Shown in pieces: positions 56,025 to 64,000 of a stretch of DNA of 64,000 bases. Each line of letters opens with the position of its first letter. The stretch's first letter is position 1. The position numbers and the translations under genes were made by a program. The notes beneath the pieces are model-generated. The model did no database searches. It saw nothing but the letters and a program-made list of their open reading frames with translations, and was not told the DNA's origin. The stretch comes from Mesorhizobium sp. J428 (GTDB lineage: Bacteria; Pseudomonadota; Alphaproteobacteria; Rhizobiales; Rhizobiaceae), in assembly GCF_024699925.1 (NCBI RefSeq), contig NZ_JAJOMX010000001.1, forward strand, positions 806,001 to 870,000. The letters run 5' to 3'.

Positions 56025-57797
56025 GTGACACTGCTGGAAGTTTATTGGCGGGCGTTAAACTATCTTGCCCCCAAGGGCAGGAGCGTGCTGCTCGTCTGCT
56101 GCTCCAACATAATTCTGGCAATGGTGATGATCGCCGAGCCGATTCTCTTCGGCCGGATCATCGATGCGATCGCCAGCAAACAGGACGTGGTGCCCACGCT
56201 GATGCTGTGGGCGGGCCTCGGCCTCTTCAACATCGTCGCCTTCGTCCTTGTCGCCCGCCAGGCCGACCGGCTGGCGCACCGCATGCGCGTCGAGGTGCTC
56301 ACCCGCTCCTTCTCGAACGTCATGACCATGCCGCTGTCGTGGCACTATGAGCGCGGCACGTCGAACGTGCTGCACACGCTGATCCGCGCCGTCGATACGC
56401 TGTTCGGGCTCTGGCTCGAATTCATGCGCCAGCACCTGACGACGGCGGTCTCGCTGATCCTGCTCATCCCGACGGCGATCGCGGTGGACTACCGCCTGTC
56501 GCTGGTGCTGATCGTGCTCGGCGTGATGTATTTCGCCATCGGCCGCTTCGTGATGCGGCGGACCGAGCAGAACCAGAAGGCCGTCGAGGCGCACCACCAC
56601 AAGGTGTTCGCCCATGTCAGCGATTCCGTCAGCAACGTCGCGCTGCTGCAGAGCTACAACCGCGTCTCGCAGGAGACGCAGTCGCTGCGCGTCTTCGTCG
56701 ACCGGCTGATCAAGGCGCAGTATCCGGTGCTCGACTGGTGGGCGCTGGCCTCGGCCATGCACCGCGTCGCATCGACCATCTCGATGATGGTCGTGATGAT
56801 CATCGGCGCCTTCCTCGTCTCCAGGGGCGAGCTCCGCGTTGGCGACATCGTCGCCTTCACCGGCTTCGCCTCGCTGCTGATCAGCCGTCTCGACCAGATC
56901 TCGGCCTTCGTGAACCAGATCTTCGAAAGCCGCGTGCGGCTGGAGGACTTCTATCGCCTCGAGGACGCGACCGAGATGCGCAAGGAGCCAGACGGCGTCG
57001 ACGCGCTCGGCCATGTCGCCGGCCATGTCCGCTTCGACAATGTCAGCTTCGCCTTCTCGAACGCAGCCCGCGGTGTCTCCAACGTCTCCTTCGCCGTGGA
57101 GCCCGGCAAGACGGTAGCCATCGTCGGCCCGACGGGTGCGGGCAAGACGACCCTGATCAATCTTCTGCAGCGCGTCTACGATCCGCAGGAGGGCTCGATC
57201 TACATCGACGGCGTCGATACCCGGCGCGTTACCCGCGCCTCGCTGCGCAGCTCCATCGCGACGGTGTTCCAGGATTCGGGCCTGCTCAACCGGTCGATCG
57301 AGGAGAACATCCGTGTCGGCCGCGCCAACGCGTCGAACGACGACGTGCACGAGGCGGCATGCGCGGCTTCTGCGCACGAGTTCATCCTCGGCAAGACCGA
57401 CGGCTACGACACGCTGGTCGGCGAGCGCGGCGGGCAGCTGTCGGGCGGCGAGCGCCAGCGCATCGCGATCGCGCGCGCCATCCTCAAGGACGCGCCGATC
57501 CTCGTTCTCGACGAGGCGACCAGCGCGCTCGACGTCGAGACCGAGGAACGGGTGCGCGCCGCGGTGGACGAGCTGCGCCACAACCGCACCACCTTCATCA
57601 TCGCCCACCGGCTCTCCACCGTGCGCGACGCCGATCTCGTGCTTTTCATGGACGAGGGCCGTATCGTCGAGCAGGGATCGTTCGACGATCTCGCCACCCG
57701 CGACGGCCGCTTCGCCGCCCTGCTCAAGGCCGGCAGCCTGATCGCCGATCGCAAGCCGGCCGGCGTGGTGGTGCCGTTCGGCGTTCAGGCCGCCTGA
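56025..57797 (+). CDS. ndvA: cyclic beta-1,2-glucan ABC exporter
   Basis: This is a 590-residue half-transporter that exports cyclic glucan to the periplasm. An N-terminal six-helix domain (LLVCCSNIILAMVMIAEPIL and further) precedes the ATPase: Walker A GPTGAGKTTLIN, signature LSGGERQRIAIARA, Walker B ILVLDEATSALD, switch IIAHRLSTV. I chose GTG 56025 (MTLLEVYWRALNYLAP), with GGTGGAG upstream, because it matches NdvA length (about 588). An upstream ATG in frame adds 23 residues without family match. Confidence 0.92.
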   Translation: MTLLEVYWRALNYLAPKGRSVLLVCCSNIILAMVMIAEPILFGRIIDAIASKQDVVPTLMLWAGLGLFNIVAFVLVARQADRLAHRMRVEVLTRSFSNVMTMPLSWHYERGTSNVLHTLIRAVDTLFGLWLEFMRQHLTTAVSLILLIPTAIAVDYRLSLVLIVLGVMYFAIGRFVMRRTEQNQKAVEAHHHKVFAHVSDSVSNVALLQSYNRVSQETQSLRVFVDRLIKAQYPVLDWWALASAMHRVASTISMMVVMIIGAFLVSRGELRVGDIVAFTGFASLLISRLDQISAFVNQIFESRVRLEDFYRLEDATEMRKEPDGVDALGHVAGHVRFDNVSFAFSNAARGVSNVSFAVEPGKTVAIVGPTGAGKTTLINLLQRVYDPQEGSIYIDGVDTRRVTRASLRSSIATVFQDSGLLNRSIEENIRVGRANASNDDVHEAACAASAHEFILGKTDGYDTLVGERGGQLSGGERQRIAIARAILKDAPILVLDEATSALDVETEERVRAAVDELRHNRTTFIIAHRLSTVRDADLVLFMDEGRIVEQGSFDDLATRDGRFAALLKAGSLIADRKPAGVVVPFGVQAA

Positions 57798-57814
57798 GTT
57801 CCAGAAGGCATCGC

Positions 57815-57832
57815 GGCGGGAGGCTTCCCGCC
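57815..57832. terminator. hairpin after ndvA
   Basis: GGCGGGA and TCCCGCC form a 7-bp stem with loop GGCT, 18 bp after the ndvA stop. Only a weak T-content follows (GATTGCATT), so this is a moderate candidate. Confidence 0.35.
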
Positions 57833-57917
57833 GATTGCATTCGGCTCCACGATCGATCACCTTCCGATGGAACGGCGTCGCCGACGAGGCGGCGCCCCAT
57901 ACGGGGACGATTCGTCG

Positions 57918-58976
57918 ATGGACTGGAACAAGCAACGGCTGGACGAACTGCGCGCCAGATATGGCGCGGACAAGGGCGGCGAGATCCGCGATCCGGCCTT
58001 CCGCAAGGTGGCGGAGAAGATCTTCGACACCCGCGGCACGCGACTGGCACCCTATGCCGGGGTGCCGACCTTCCTCGCGGCCCCCTACCTTCCCCTCGCC
58101 CCCCAGGCGCCCGACTTCGGCGACCTGCAGGTGGCGATGCTCGGCGTGCCGATGGATCTCGGCGTGACCAACCGCAACGGCTCCCGCTTCGGCCCTCGCG
58201 CACTACGCACGATCGAGCGGATCGGCCCCTACAACCACGTGCTGAAATGCGCCCCCACTCATGAGCTGCGGGTCGCCGACATCGGCGACGTGCCGTTCCG
58301 CAGCCGCTACCAGCTGGAGCAGAGCCACGAGGACATCGAGCAGCACGTGGCGAGGATCATCGGCGCCGGCGTGATTCCGCTGTCGGTCGGCGGCGACCAT
58401 TCGATCAGCCACCCGATCCTCAAGGCCGTCGGCAGGGACCGTCCGGTCGGCATGATCCATATCGACGCGCATTGCGACACGGGCGGGCCGTTCGACGGCA
58501 CCAAGTTTCATCACGGCGGTCCGTTCCGCAATGCAGTGCTCGACGGCGTGCTCGACCCGACCCGAACGATCCAGATCGGCATACGCGGGCCGGCGGAATA
58601 TCTGTGGGAGTTCAGCTACGAGTCCGGAATGAGCGTGATCCATGCGGAGGAGATCGCGGCGATGGGAGTGCCGGCGGCGATCCGCAGGGCGCTCGAGGTC
58701 GTCGGCGACGGCCCGACCTACCTCTCCTTCGACATCGACAGCCTCGACCCGGCGTTTGCACCCGGCACAGGTACGCCGGAGGTCGGCGGGCTGACGACGC
58801 GTGAGGTGCTGGAACTGCTGCGCGGGCTGAAGGGCGTGAACCTCGTCGGCGGCGACGTGGTGGAGGTCGCGCCGCAATACGACGCGACCAGCAACACGGC
58901 GCAGGCCGGCGCGCAGGTTCTGTTCGAGATCCTCAGCCTGATGGTGTTCAGCCCATCGGTCGGAGGCGCGTCTTAA
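57918..58976 (+). CDS. speB: agmatinase-like ureohydrolase
   Basis: This is a 352-residue binuclear Mn enzyme that splits guanidino compounds to an amine plus urea. Metal motifs are GGDHSISHP, HIDAHCDTGG and SFDIDSLDPAFAPGTGTPE. Agmatinase (to putrescine) is the usual label, but guanidinobutyrase or guanidinopropionase fit equally. ATG 57918 has GGGGACG upstream, and the longer frame has an Arg-rich tail. It converges on the ABC importer operon, so guanidino/polyamine uptake may be linked, which is inference. Confidence 0.82.
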   Translation: MDWNKQRLDELRARYGADKGGEIRDPAFRKVAEKIFDTRGTRLAPYAGVPTFLAAPYLPLAPQAPDFGDLQVAMLGVPMDLGVTNRNGSRFGPRALRTIERIGPYNHVLKCAPTHELRVADIGDVPFRSRYQLEQSHEDIEQHVARIIGAGVIPLSVGGDHSISHPILKAVGRDRPVGMIHIDAHCDTGGPFDGTKFHHGGPFRNAVLDGVLDPTRTIQIGIRGPAEYLWEFSYESGMSVIHAEEIAAMGVPAAIRRALEVVGDGPTYLSFDIDSLDPAFAPGTGTPEVGGLTTREVLELLRGLKGVNLVGGDVVEVAPQYDATSNTAQAGAQVLFEILSLMVFSPSVGGAS

Positions 58977-58980
58977 ATTC

Positions 58981-59060
58981 TCGCTGTCTCTCCCTTCTCC
59001 CGGTTCACCGCGAGAAGGTGCCCGAAAGAGGCGGTGGAGTGCGCCCTGCCGGGTTCCGCA
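58981..59060. repeat. REP-like intergenic element
   Basis: CCTTCTC (58993-58999) and GAGAAGG (59012-59018) pair across a 12-nt loop, followed by GTGCCCGAAAG. This resembles the short CTTCTCCC...GAGAAGGTGCCC elements scattered between convergent genes of rhizobia. It lies exactly between two converging genes and may act as a terminator. Confidence 0.45.
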
Positions 59061-59070
59061 GGGAACTTGC

Positions 59071-60138
59071 CTACGCGTCCAGCACCAACAGGTCCGCCGG
59101 CGAGAAATGGACCGTGGTCTGGTCGCCGGGTGCGGGCGGTGGGGAGGCGGGGTTGTTGAAGGTGTCGAAGGACAGCTTGTTGCTTCCGGCATCCGCATTG
59201 ATGCGGATGACCGAGCCGAGGAAGTTGACCGCGGTGATGGTGCACGGGATCGCGACGGCGCGGGCACCCTCCTTGGCCATCGAGATCGCCTCCGGCCGCA
59301 GTGCGAGCGTCACCTTGTCGCCGGGCTTCTCGCCACCAAGGTCGCGGCCGAGCGCCACCGGCACGCCGCCGACCTCGACCGCGCCGGAGGCCGCGTCCTT
59401 GACCACCGCCTCGATGACGTTGAGCGTGCCGACGAAGCCGGCGACGAAGCGCGTGGCGGGCCGGTTGTAGACCTCGAACGGCGCGCCGACCTGGTCGGCC
59501 CGGCCGGCATTCATGACGACAATGCGATCGGACATCGACATCGCCTCTTCCTGGTCGTGCGTCACGAAGATGGTGGTGATGCCGAGATCGCGCTGGATGG
59601 CACGGATCTCGTCGCGCAGCGATACGCGCACCTTGGCGTCGAGCGCCGACAGCGGCTCGTCGAGGAGAAGCAGGCGCGGCTTGGGGGCGAGCGCACGCGC
59701 CAGCGCCACGCGCTGCTGCTGGCCGCCGGAAAGCTGGTAGGGATAGCGCGCGCCGAACTCGCCGAGCTTGATGAGGCCCAGCATCTCGGCGACGCGCGCG
59801 TCGATCTCCGCCTTCGGCCGGCCGGCCACCCTGAGCCCGAAGCCGATGTTCTGCGCCACGGTCATGTTGGGAAACAGCGCATAGGCCTGGAACACCATGC
59901 CGATGTTGCGCTGGTTGGGCTTCAGCCCCGTCACGTCCTTGCCGGCGACGATGATGCGGCCGTCGGTCGGCTGCTCGAAGCCTGCCACCATGCGCAGCAT
60001 CGTCGTCTTGCCGCAGCCGGACGGGCCGAGGAAGGAGATGAACTCGCCCTTGTCGACGTCGAGGTTGAAGTCCTGGACGACCGTCGTCGCCCCGAAGGAC
60101 TTCCGCACATGCTGGATCGAGAGGAACGGTTCCGACAT
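59071..60138 (-). CDS. ABC transporter ATP-binding protein (PotA/FbpC-like)
   Basis: This is a 355-residue ATPase with Walker A GPSGCGKTTMLR, signature [15 protein letters not shown], Walker B LLLLDEPLSALD, switch VTHDQEEAM, and a C-terminal TOBE domain. Members drive uptake of spermidine/putrescine, Fe3+ or aminoethylphosphonate. It is the last gene of the minus-strand importer unit, 12 bp after the permease. Confidence 0.88.
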   Translation of the reverse strand: MSEPFLSIQHVRKSFGATTVVQDFNLDVDKGEFISFLGPSGCGKTTMLRMVAGFEQPTDGRIIVAGKDVTGLKPNQRNIGMVFQAYALFPNMTVAQNIGFGLRVAGRPKAEIDARVAEMLGLIKLGEFGARYPYQLSGGQQQRVALARALAPKPRLLLLDEPLSALDAKVRVSLRDEIRAIQRDLGITTIFVTHDQEEAMSMSDRIVVMNAGRADQVGAPFEVYNRPATRFVAGFVGTLNVIEAVVKDAASGAVEVGGVPVALGRDLGGEKPGDKVTLALRPEAISMAKEGARAVAIPCTITAVNFLGSVIRINADAGSNKLSFDTFNNPASPPPAPGDQTTVHFSPADLLVLDA

Positions 60139-60150
60139 GGGTTCTTCCGG

Positions 60151-60938
60151 TTAGTGGGGCTGGGCCGGCGCTTTGGGAGCGAAGCGCGACACAACCTGGA
60201 TCAGGGCCATGCAGCCCCACGTGATGGCGAAGGCGATGACGGCGAGCGCGGCGGGCTCATAGGCACGGTTCGCGCCGAGGAGCTGCATGAACGGGCCGAA
60301 GGCTGGACGGTTGAGAAGTGCTGCCATCGTGAACTCGCCGATGACGATCGCGAAGGTGAGGAAGGCGCCCGAGAGCATACGGCCACCAGCACGTTAGGCA
60401 GGATGATACGGGCGAGGATCGTGACCCACCCGGCGCCCAGCGACTGCGCCGCCTCGGTCAGCGTCGCAACGTCGATGGTGCGCAGGCCGGTGTCGACCGC
60501 GCGATACATGTCCGGCAGCGCCAGCGTCGCATAGCCGAACATCAGGAGGATGTTGGTGCCGAGCGTCGAGCCGGTGAGCGGCAGGAAACTCGACGTATTG
60601 TAGAGCCGGATATAGCCGAAGACGATGACGATGGCCGGGATGACAAGCGGCAGGAGCGTGATGAACTCGATATAGGGCCTGAGGCCGGGCAGCCTGAGCC
60701 GCACCCAGTAGGCGGTCGGCACGATCAGGAGCACGCCGAAGATGATGGTGGCCACCGCCATGCCCACCGAATAGAGGAACGTCTCCTGGAAGCGCGGATC
60801 GGCCAGCACGCGCGCATAGGCGTCGAAGGAATAGACACCGCGGCGCATTTTGAGCGAGAACTCGGTCATGCCGACCAGTGGCAGGATGAAGTAGACGATG
60901 CCGGCGATCAGCGCGGCCCAGGCCCAGAACTTCTTCAT
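60151..60938 (-). pseudogene. ABC transporter permease, second, frameshifted
   Basis: This is a PotC/FbpB-like permease of about 262 residues. The N-terminal part (MKKFWAWAALIAGIVYFILP to NVLVAV) and the C-terminal part (MLSGAFLTFAIVIGEFTMAA to APAQPH) lie in different frames. One lost base near 60381 explains this (GTGGCCGTATGCTC). 788 nt equals 2 modulo 3. The EAA-type loop EAAQSLGAGWVTILARIILP is present. The start overlaps the first permease (ATGA). Confidence 0.85.
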
Positions 60939-61821
60939 TTGAGCCAGCGCTCCGAGCGCGCGCGCAGCCAGATGTAGATCGTGTTGGCAATGCCGGTGAC
61001 GACGATCATGCCGAAAGCGAGCGCGTAGCCGAGATGCGGATCGCCCAGAACGTCGCCGCGGATCTGCGCGAAGAGCAGGATCGGCACGATCGACAGCGAC
61101 GAGCCGGTGAGCGCGATGGCCGTGGCGACGGCGCCGAAGGCATTGGCGAAGAGCAGCGCCAGCGTGCCGAGCAGCGACGGGAACAGGATCGGCAGCGCGA
61201 TCATGGTCCAGCATGCCGGCCGGTAGCCCCGAGAATGCTTGCCGCCTCGCGCCACTCTCGCTTCAGCCCGTCCAGCGCCGGCGTGATAATCAGGATCATC
61301 AGCGGGATCTGGAAGAACAGATAGGTGATCGTCAGGCCCCAGAAGGACAGGATGTTGAAGCCCATCGCCCTGAGGTCGATGCCGAGATCGGTGCGCAGGA
61401 AGACCGTGACGAGACCGATCGGACCCAGCGTGGCGATGAAGGCGAAAGCGAGCGGCACGCCGGCAAAGTTGGACGCGACGCCGGAAAAGGTCAGTAGCGG
61501 CGAACGCACCCATTGCGGCAGGCCGCCGAGCACGACGGCTGCGGCCATGGCGAAGCCGACGAGGCAGCCGAGGATAGCTGAAGCAAGGCTGATGCGGATG
61601 GAGATCCAGTAGGCCGCCATGATCGACGGCGTGAACAGGCCCTGCACGTTCTTGAGCGTGAACTCGCCGGCCGGGTTCTGGAACGCCCCGATCACGATGT
61701 TAATCGTCGGCAGGATGAGGAAAAGAAGCGCAAAGAGCAGGAACGGCGCCACGCCGAGCCAGTCGAGCGGCAGCCTGAAGCGGATATTGGCGGGCTGCGC
61801 GGGAGGGGCGCTGGGCGGCAT
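60935..61821 (-). pseudogene. ABC transporter permease, first, frameshifted
   Basis: This is a PotB/FbpB-like permease of about 295 residues. The N-part ends REAASILGATG and then the frame breaks. The C-part reads WTMIALPILFPSLLGTLALL to RSERWLK in the next frame. One lost base near 61215-61230 explains this (887 nt equals 2 modulo 3). ATG 61821 starts a Pro-rich tail before the first helix (LGVAPFLLFALLFLILPTIN). Confidence 0.85.
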
Positions 61822-61890
61822 CTCGGTTTCGCTCGCGGGAGGAGCGCCTGCCCCGCCGGATTGGCGGGACAGGCAGGCTCGGGTGACGTC

Positions 61891-62997
61891 TTACTGCACG
61901 TTGGCGCCGACGACCTTGTCCCAGCCACCGGTGACGGCGGCCTTGTTGTCGTTCACCTCTTCCAGCGTCGGGAAGTAGGCGGCCTCGTAGGAGGCGGCCG
62001 GCGGCAGCTTGTCCATGACGTCCTGCGGGATCACGCCGCGCTTGGCCATGTCGTTGAAGCGGATCGGGTGGCAGTAGCCCTTGAGCCAGCCGAGCTGGCC
62101 CTCGTCGGAGTAGAGATACTCCATCCACAGCTTCGCCGCGTTCGGATGCGGCGCGTAGGCGCTGATCGCCTGGACGTAGACGCCGGCGAGCACGCCCGAC
62201 TTAGGCACCACGACCTCGACCGGCGGGTTGCCGGCGAGCGTGTCCTTGGCGGCGAGCGCATTATAGTCCCACATCACGACGATGGGGGTGGCGCCCTGCG
62301 CCAGCGTGCCGGCCTTGCCGATCACCGGAACGAAGTTGCCGGCCTTGTTCAGCTCGGCGAAGAACTCGAGGCCCTTCTCGCCGGCTTCCTTGCCCGACTT
62401 GCCGCCCGTGGAGATGCCGGCGGCGAGGGCCGCGAGGATCGCCTGGTTCGAGGCGCGCGGATCACCGGCGAGCGCCACCTGGCCCTTGTGCTCAGGCTTG
62501 AGCAGGTCGGCCCAGTCGGCCGGCGCGTTCGGCACGAGGTCCTTGTTCACGAGGAACGACATCACGCCGTAATAGTCGCCGTACCAGTAGCCCTCCGGAT
62601 CCTTGGCGCCCTCGGGGATCGAGTCCCAGGTCGAGACCTTATAGGGCTGCACCAGGCCTTCGGCCTTGGACGACGGGCCGAAGGCCAGGCCGACGTCGAT
62701 CACGTCTGGCGCCTGCGGGCCCTTGTTGTCCTTGTTCGCCTTGATCGCCTCGATCTCGTCCGCGGAACCCGCGTCGGGATTGAGCTCGTTGACGGTGATT
62801 TCCGGATACTTCTTCTTGAAGCCCTCGATGACCGCGCCGTAGCCGCACCAGTCGTGCGGCAGCGCGATCGTGGTGAGCATGCCTTCCGCCTTCGCGGCGG
62901 CTTCGATCGCCGCCAGGTCCTGAGCCGACGAAATCGCCGACGAGGCCATCAGCGTCGCCGCCGTGACCGAGAGAACCTTCCCCATAGCCTTGAACAT
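61891..62997 (-). CDS. ABC transporter substrate-binding protein (Fe3+/polyamine/phosphonate type)
   Basis: This is a 368-residue periplasmic receptor: signal peptide (GKVLSVTAATLMASSAISSAQ) and a PotD/FbpA-like fold (IALPHDWCGYGAVIEGFKKK, DVIDVGLAFGPSSKAEGLVQ, GYWYGDYYGVMSFLVNKDL). The substrate is not determinable. ATG 62997 follows AAGGAGAA. It heads the importer unit and lies 202 bp from the partial dehydrogenase gene. Confidence 0.85.
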   Translation of the reverse strand: MFKAMGKVLSVTAATLMASSAISSAQDLAAIEAAAKAEGMLTTIALPHDWCGYGAVIEGFKKKYPEITVNELNPDAGSADEIEAIKANKDNKGPQAPDVIDVGLAFGPSSKAEGLVQPYKVSTWDSIPEGAKDPEGYWYGDYYGVMSFLVNKDLVPNAPADWADLLKPEHKGQVALAGDPRASNQAILAALAAGISTGGKSGKEAGEKGLEFFAELNKAGNFVPVIGKAGTLAQGATPIVVMWDYNALAAKDTLAGNPPVEVVVPKSGVLAGVYVQAISAYAPHPNAAKLWMEYLYSDEGQLGWLKGYCHPIRFNDMAKRGVIPQDVMDKLPPAASYEAAYFPTLEEVNDNKAAVTGGWDKVVGANVQ

Positions 62998-63099
62998 ATT
63001 CTTCTCCTTGAGACTGACGCCCACAGGCACCGGCAACGCGGGTAGCCGTTTCCCATGACAACTGGATGAACGTTATGCGAAGTCTGCGCCCTGCCGAAA

Positions 63100-63113
63100 T
63101 TAAAGCGTTTTCC
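63100..63113. promoter_or_regulatory. possible LacI-family operator
   Basis: TTAAAGCGTTTTCC contains AAA-x-CG-x-TTT symmetry, the usual core of LacI/GalR-type operators. It lies about 100 bp upstream of the substrate-binding-protein gene. No LacI gene is in the window. Confidence 0.25.
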
Positions 63114-63199
63114 GACTTTCCCCGCAATCAGGCCGCAGAATTAATTTCTTCGGCTAACGACCGGGATATTGGCGGACGACCCTTGCCGCCCGCCTCTCC

Positions 63200-64000
63200 T
63201 CAAAGCTTGCCTTCGATGGCGTTCTCGAGAACTTCAAGCGCCGCCTTCTTGGTGAACTTGACCGGATTGGAGCCTGTCGACGGATCGGCGACCGCCATCT
63301 CGGCGATCATCGCCTTGCGCTTCTTGTCCATATCCAGGCCCTTGATCAGCTCGGGCAGCGTGTTCGGCACCTTCAGCTGCTTACGTAGCTTGAGCACCGC
63401 CTTGGCGAAGCCCTCATAGCCGCCCTTGATACCGAGATAGGCGGCAGCACGCGCCAGCCGCTCCTCGATGGCGGGACGGTTGAATTCCAGCACATAGGGC
63501 ATGAAAACGCCGTTGGTCATGCCGTGATGGGTGTCGTAGAGCGCGCCGATCGGATGCGACAGCGAGTGGATGGCACCCAGCCCCTTCTGGAAGGCGGTGG
63601 CGCCCATGGCGGCCGCGCTCATCATGTGGGCGCGGGCGGTCAGGTCGCCCGGATTGGCGACGGCCTTGGGCAGGTTCTCGAACACCAGCCGCATACCTTC
63701 CAGCGCGATGCCGTCGGCCATCGGATGGTATCCGGGCGCACAATAGGCTTCCAGGCAGTGGGCGAGCGCATCCATGCCGGTGCCGACGGTGATGAAGGCC
63801 GGCATGCCGACCGTCAGCTCCGGATCGGCGATGACGATCTGCGGCAAGAGCTTCGGATGGAAGATGATCTTCTTGGTATGGCTCTCCTCGTTGGTCAGCA
63901 CCGCGGCGCGGCCGACCTCGGAGCCGGTGCCGGCCGTGGTGGGCACCGCGATGATCGGCGCGATCTTCGAGGCGTCGGCGCGTGTCCACCAGTCGCCGAT
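63200..64000 (-). CDS. iron-containing alcohol dehydrogenase, 5' end outside the window
   Basis: This is a group III metal-dependent alcohol dehydrogenase, partial. The frame is open to the right edge of the window. Family motifs are PTTAGTGSE, TVGTGMDALAHCLEAYCAP and the metal-site His region SLSHPIGALYDTHHGMTNG. About 266 codons are visible of an expected 380-390. It precedes the importer in the same orientation and may oxidise an imported alcohol or aldehyde-related compound. Confidence 0.9.
   Translation of the reverse strand: MGDWWTRADASKIAPIIAVPTTAGTGSEVGRAAVLTNEESHTKKIIFHPKLLPQIVIADPELTVGMPAFITVGTGMDALAHCLEAYCAPGYHPMADGIALEGMRLVFENLPKAVANPGDLTARAHMMSAAAMGATAFQKGLGAIHSLSHPIGALYDTHHGMTNGVFMPYVLEFNRPAIEERLARAAAYLGIKGGYEGFAKAVLKLRKQLKVPNTLPELIKGLDMDKKRKAMIAEMAVADPSTGSNPVKFTKKAALEVLENAIEGKL

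Overview
The window is high-GC DNA from an alphaproteobacterium of the Hyphomicrobiales (Rhizobiales). The best fit is a Mesorhizobium/Aminobacter/Nitratireductor-like member of the Phyllobacteriaceae. This rests on gene content alone: a glpDSTPQUV-type glycerol ABC operon, a bcsN-A-B-Z-K cellulose operon, ndvA/ndvB for cyclic beta-1,2-glucan, a full C-P lyase phosphonate cluster, and many TRAP/ABC uptake systems. No rRNA, tRNA or CRISPR array was seen.

Layout. (1) 1-2160: mosaic, prophage-like left end with a frameshifted D12-class DNA adenine methylase, a small Cys-rich protein and two small membrane ORFs. (2) 2165-10331: glycerol-3-phosphate dehydrogenase and the glycerol ABC importer, all on the minus strand, with a promoter/operator upstream of glpD and a hairpin terminator after glpV. 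(3) 10332-11868: gene-poor stretch with two small exported proteins. (4) 12080-20854: cellulose synthase operon bcsN-bcsA-bcsB-bcsZ-bcsK, mostly translationally coupled. (5) 21006-30251: a TRAP transporter joined to an unassigned catabolic operon (HpcH-type aldolase, DUF6282 hydrolase, BKACE enzyme, flavodoxin-fold reductase, SDR), with a divergent cupin gene and an IclR regulator. (6) 30264-42779: phosphonate cluster phnGHI-JKL-acetyltransferase, phnCDE1E2 and phnM with divergent phnF, interrupted by a hicAB toxin-antitoxin pair on the opposite strand between phnI and phnJ. (7) 42843-46610: a 1255-residue protein made almost wholly of 8-residue repeats, organised in DNA super-repeats of exactly 408 bp. 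(8) 47056-57797: cyclic glucan synthase ndvB and its exporter ndvA, divergent. (9) 57918-64000: an agmatinase-like ureohydrolase facing an ABC importer of the Fe3+/polyamine/phosphonate type and a partial iron-containing alcohol dehydrogenase.

Many recognisable genes are split between frames (methylase, small glp gene, glpD twice, bcsK, cupin, ndvB, both importer permeases, one small membrane gene). Seven of the nine have total lengths equal to 2 modulo 3, which a single missing base explains, and several breaks lie in short homopolymers or dinucleotide repeats. I read most of them as probable sequence errors, although they are listed here as frameshifted because that is what the sequence shows.

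The most unusual features are the octapeptide-repeat protein with its exact 408-bp super-period; hicAB inside the C-P lyase operon with a perfect inverted repeat shared by hicA and phnJ; the complementary loss of ATPase motifs in GlpS and GlpT; and the uncharacterised BKACE/DUF6282/aldolase/TRAP catabolic unit.
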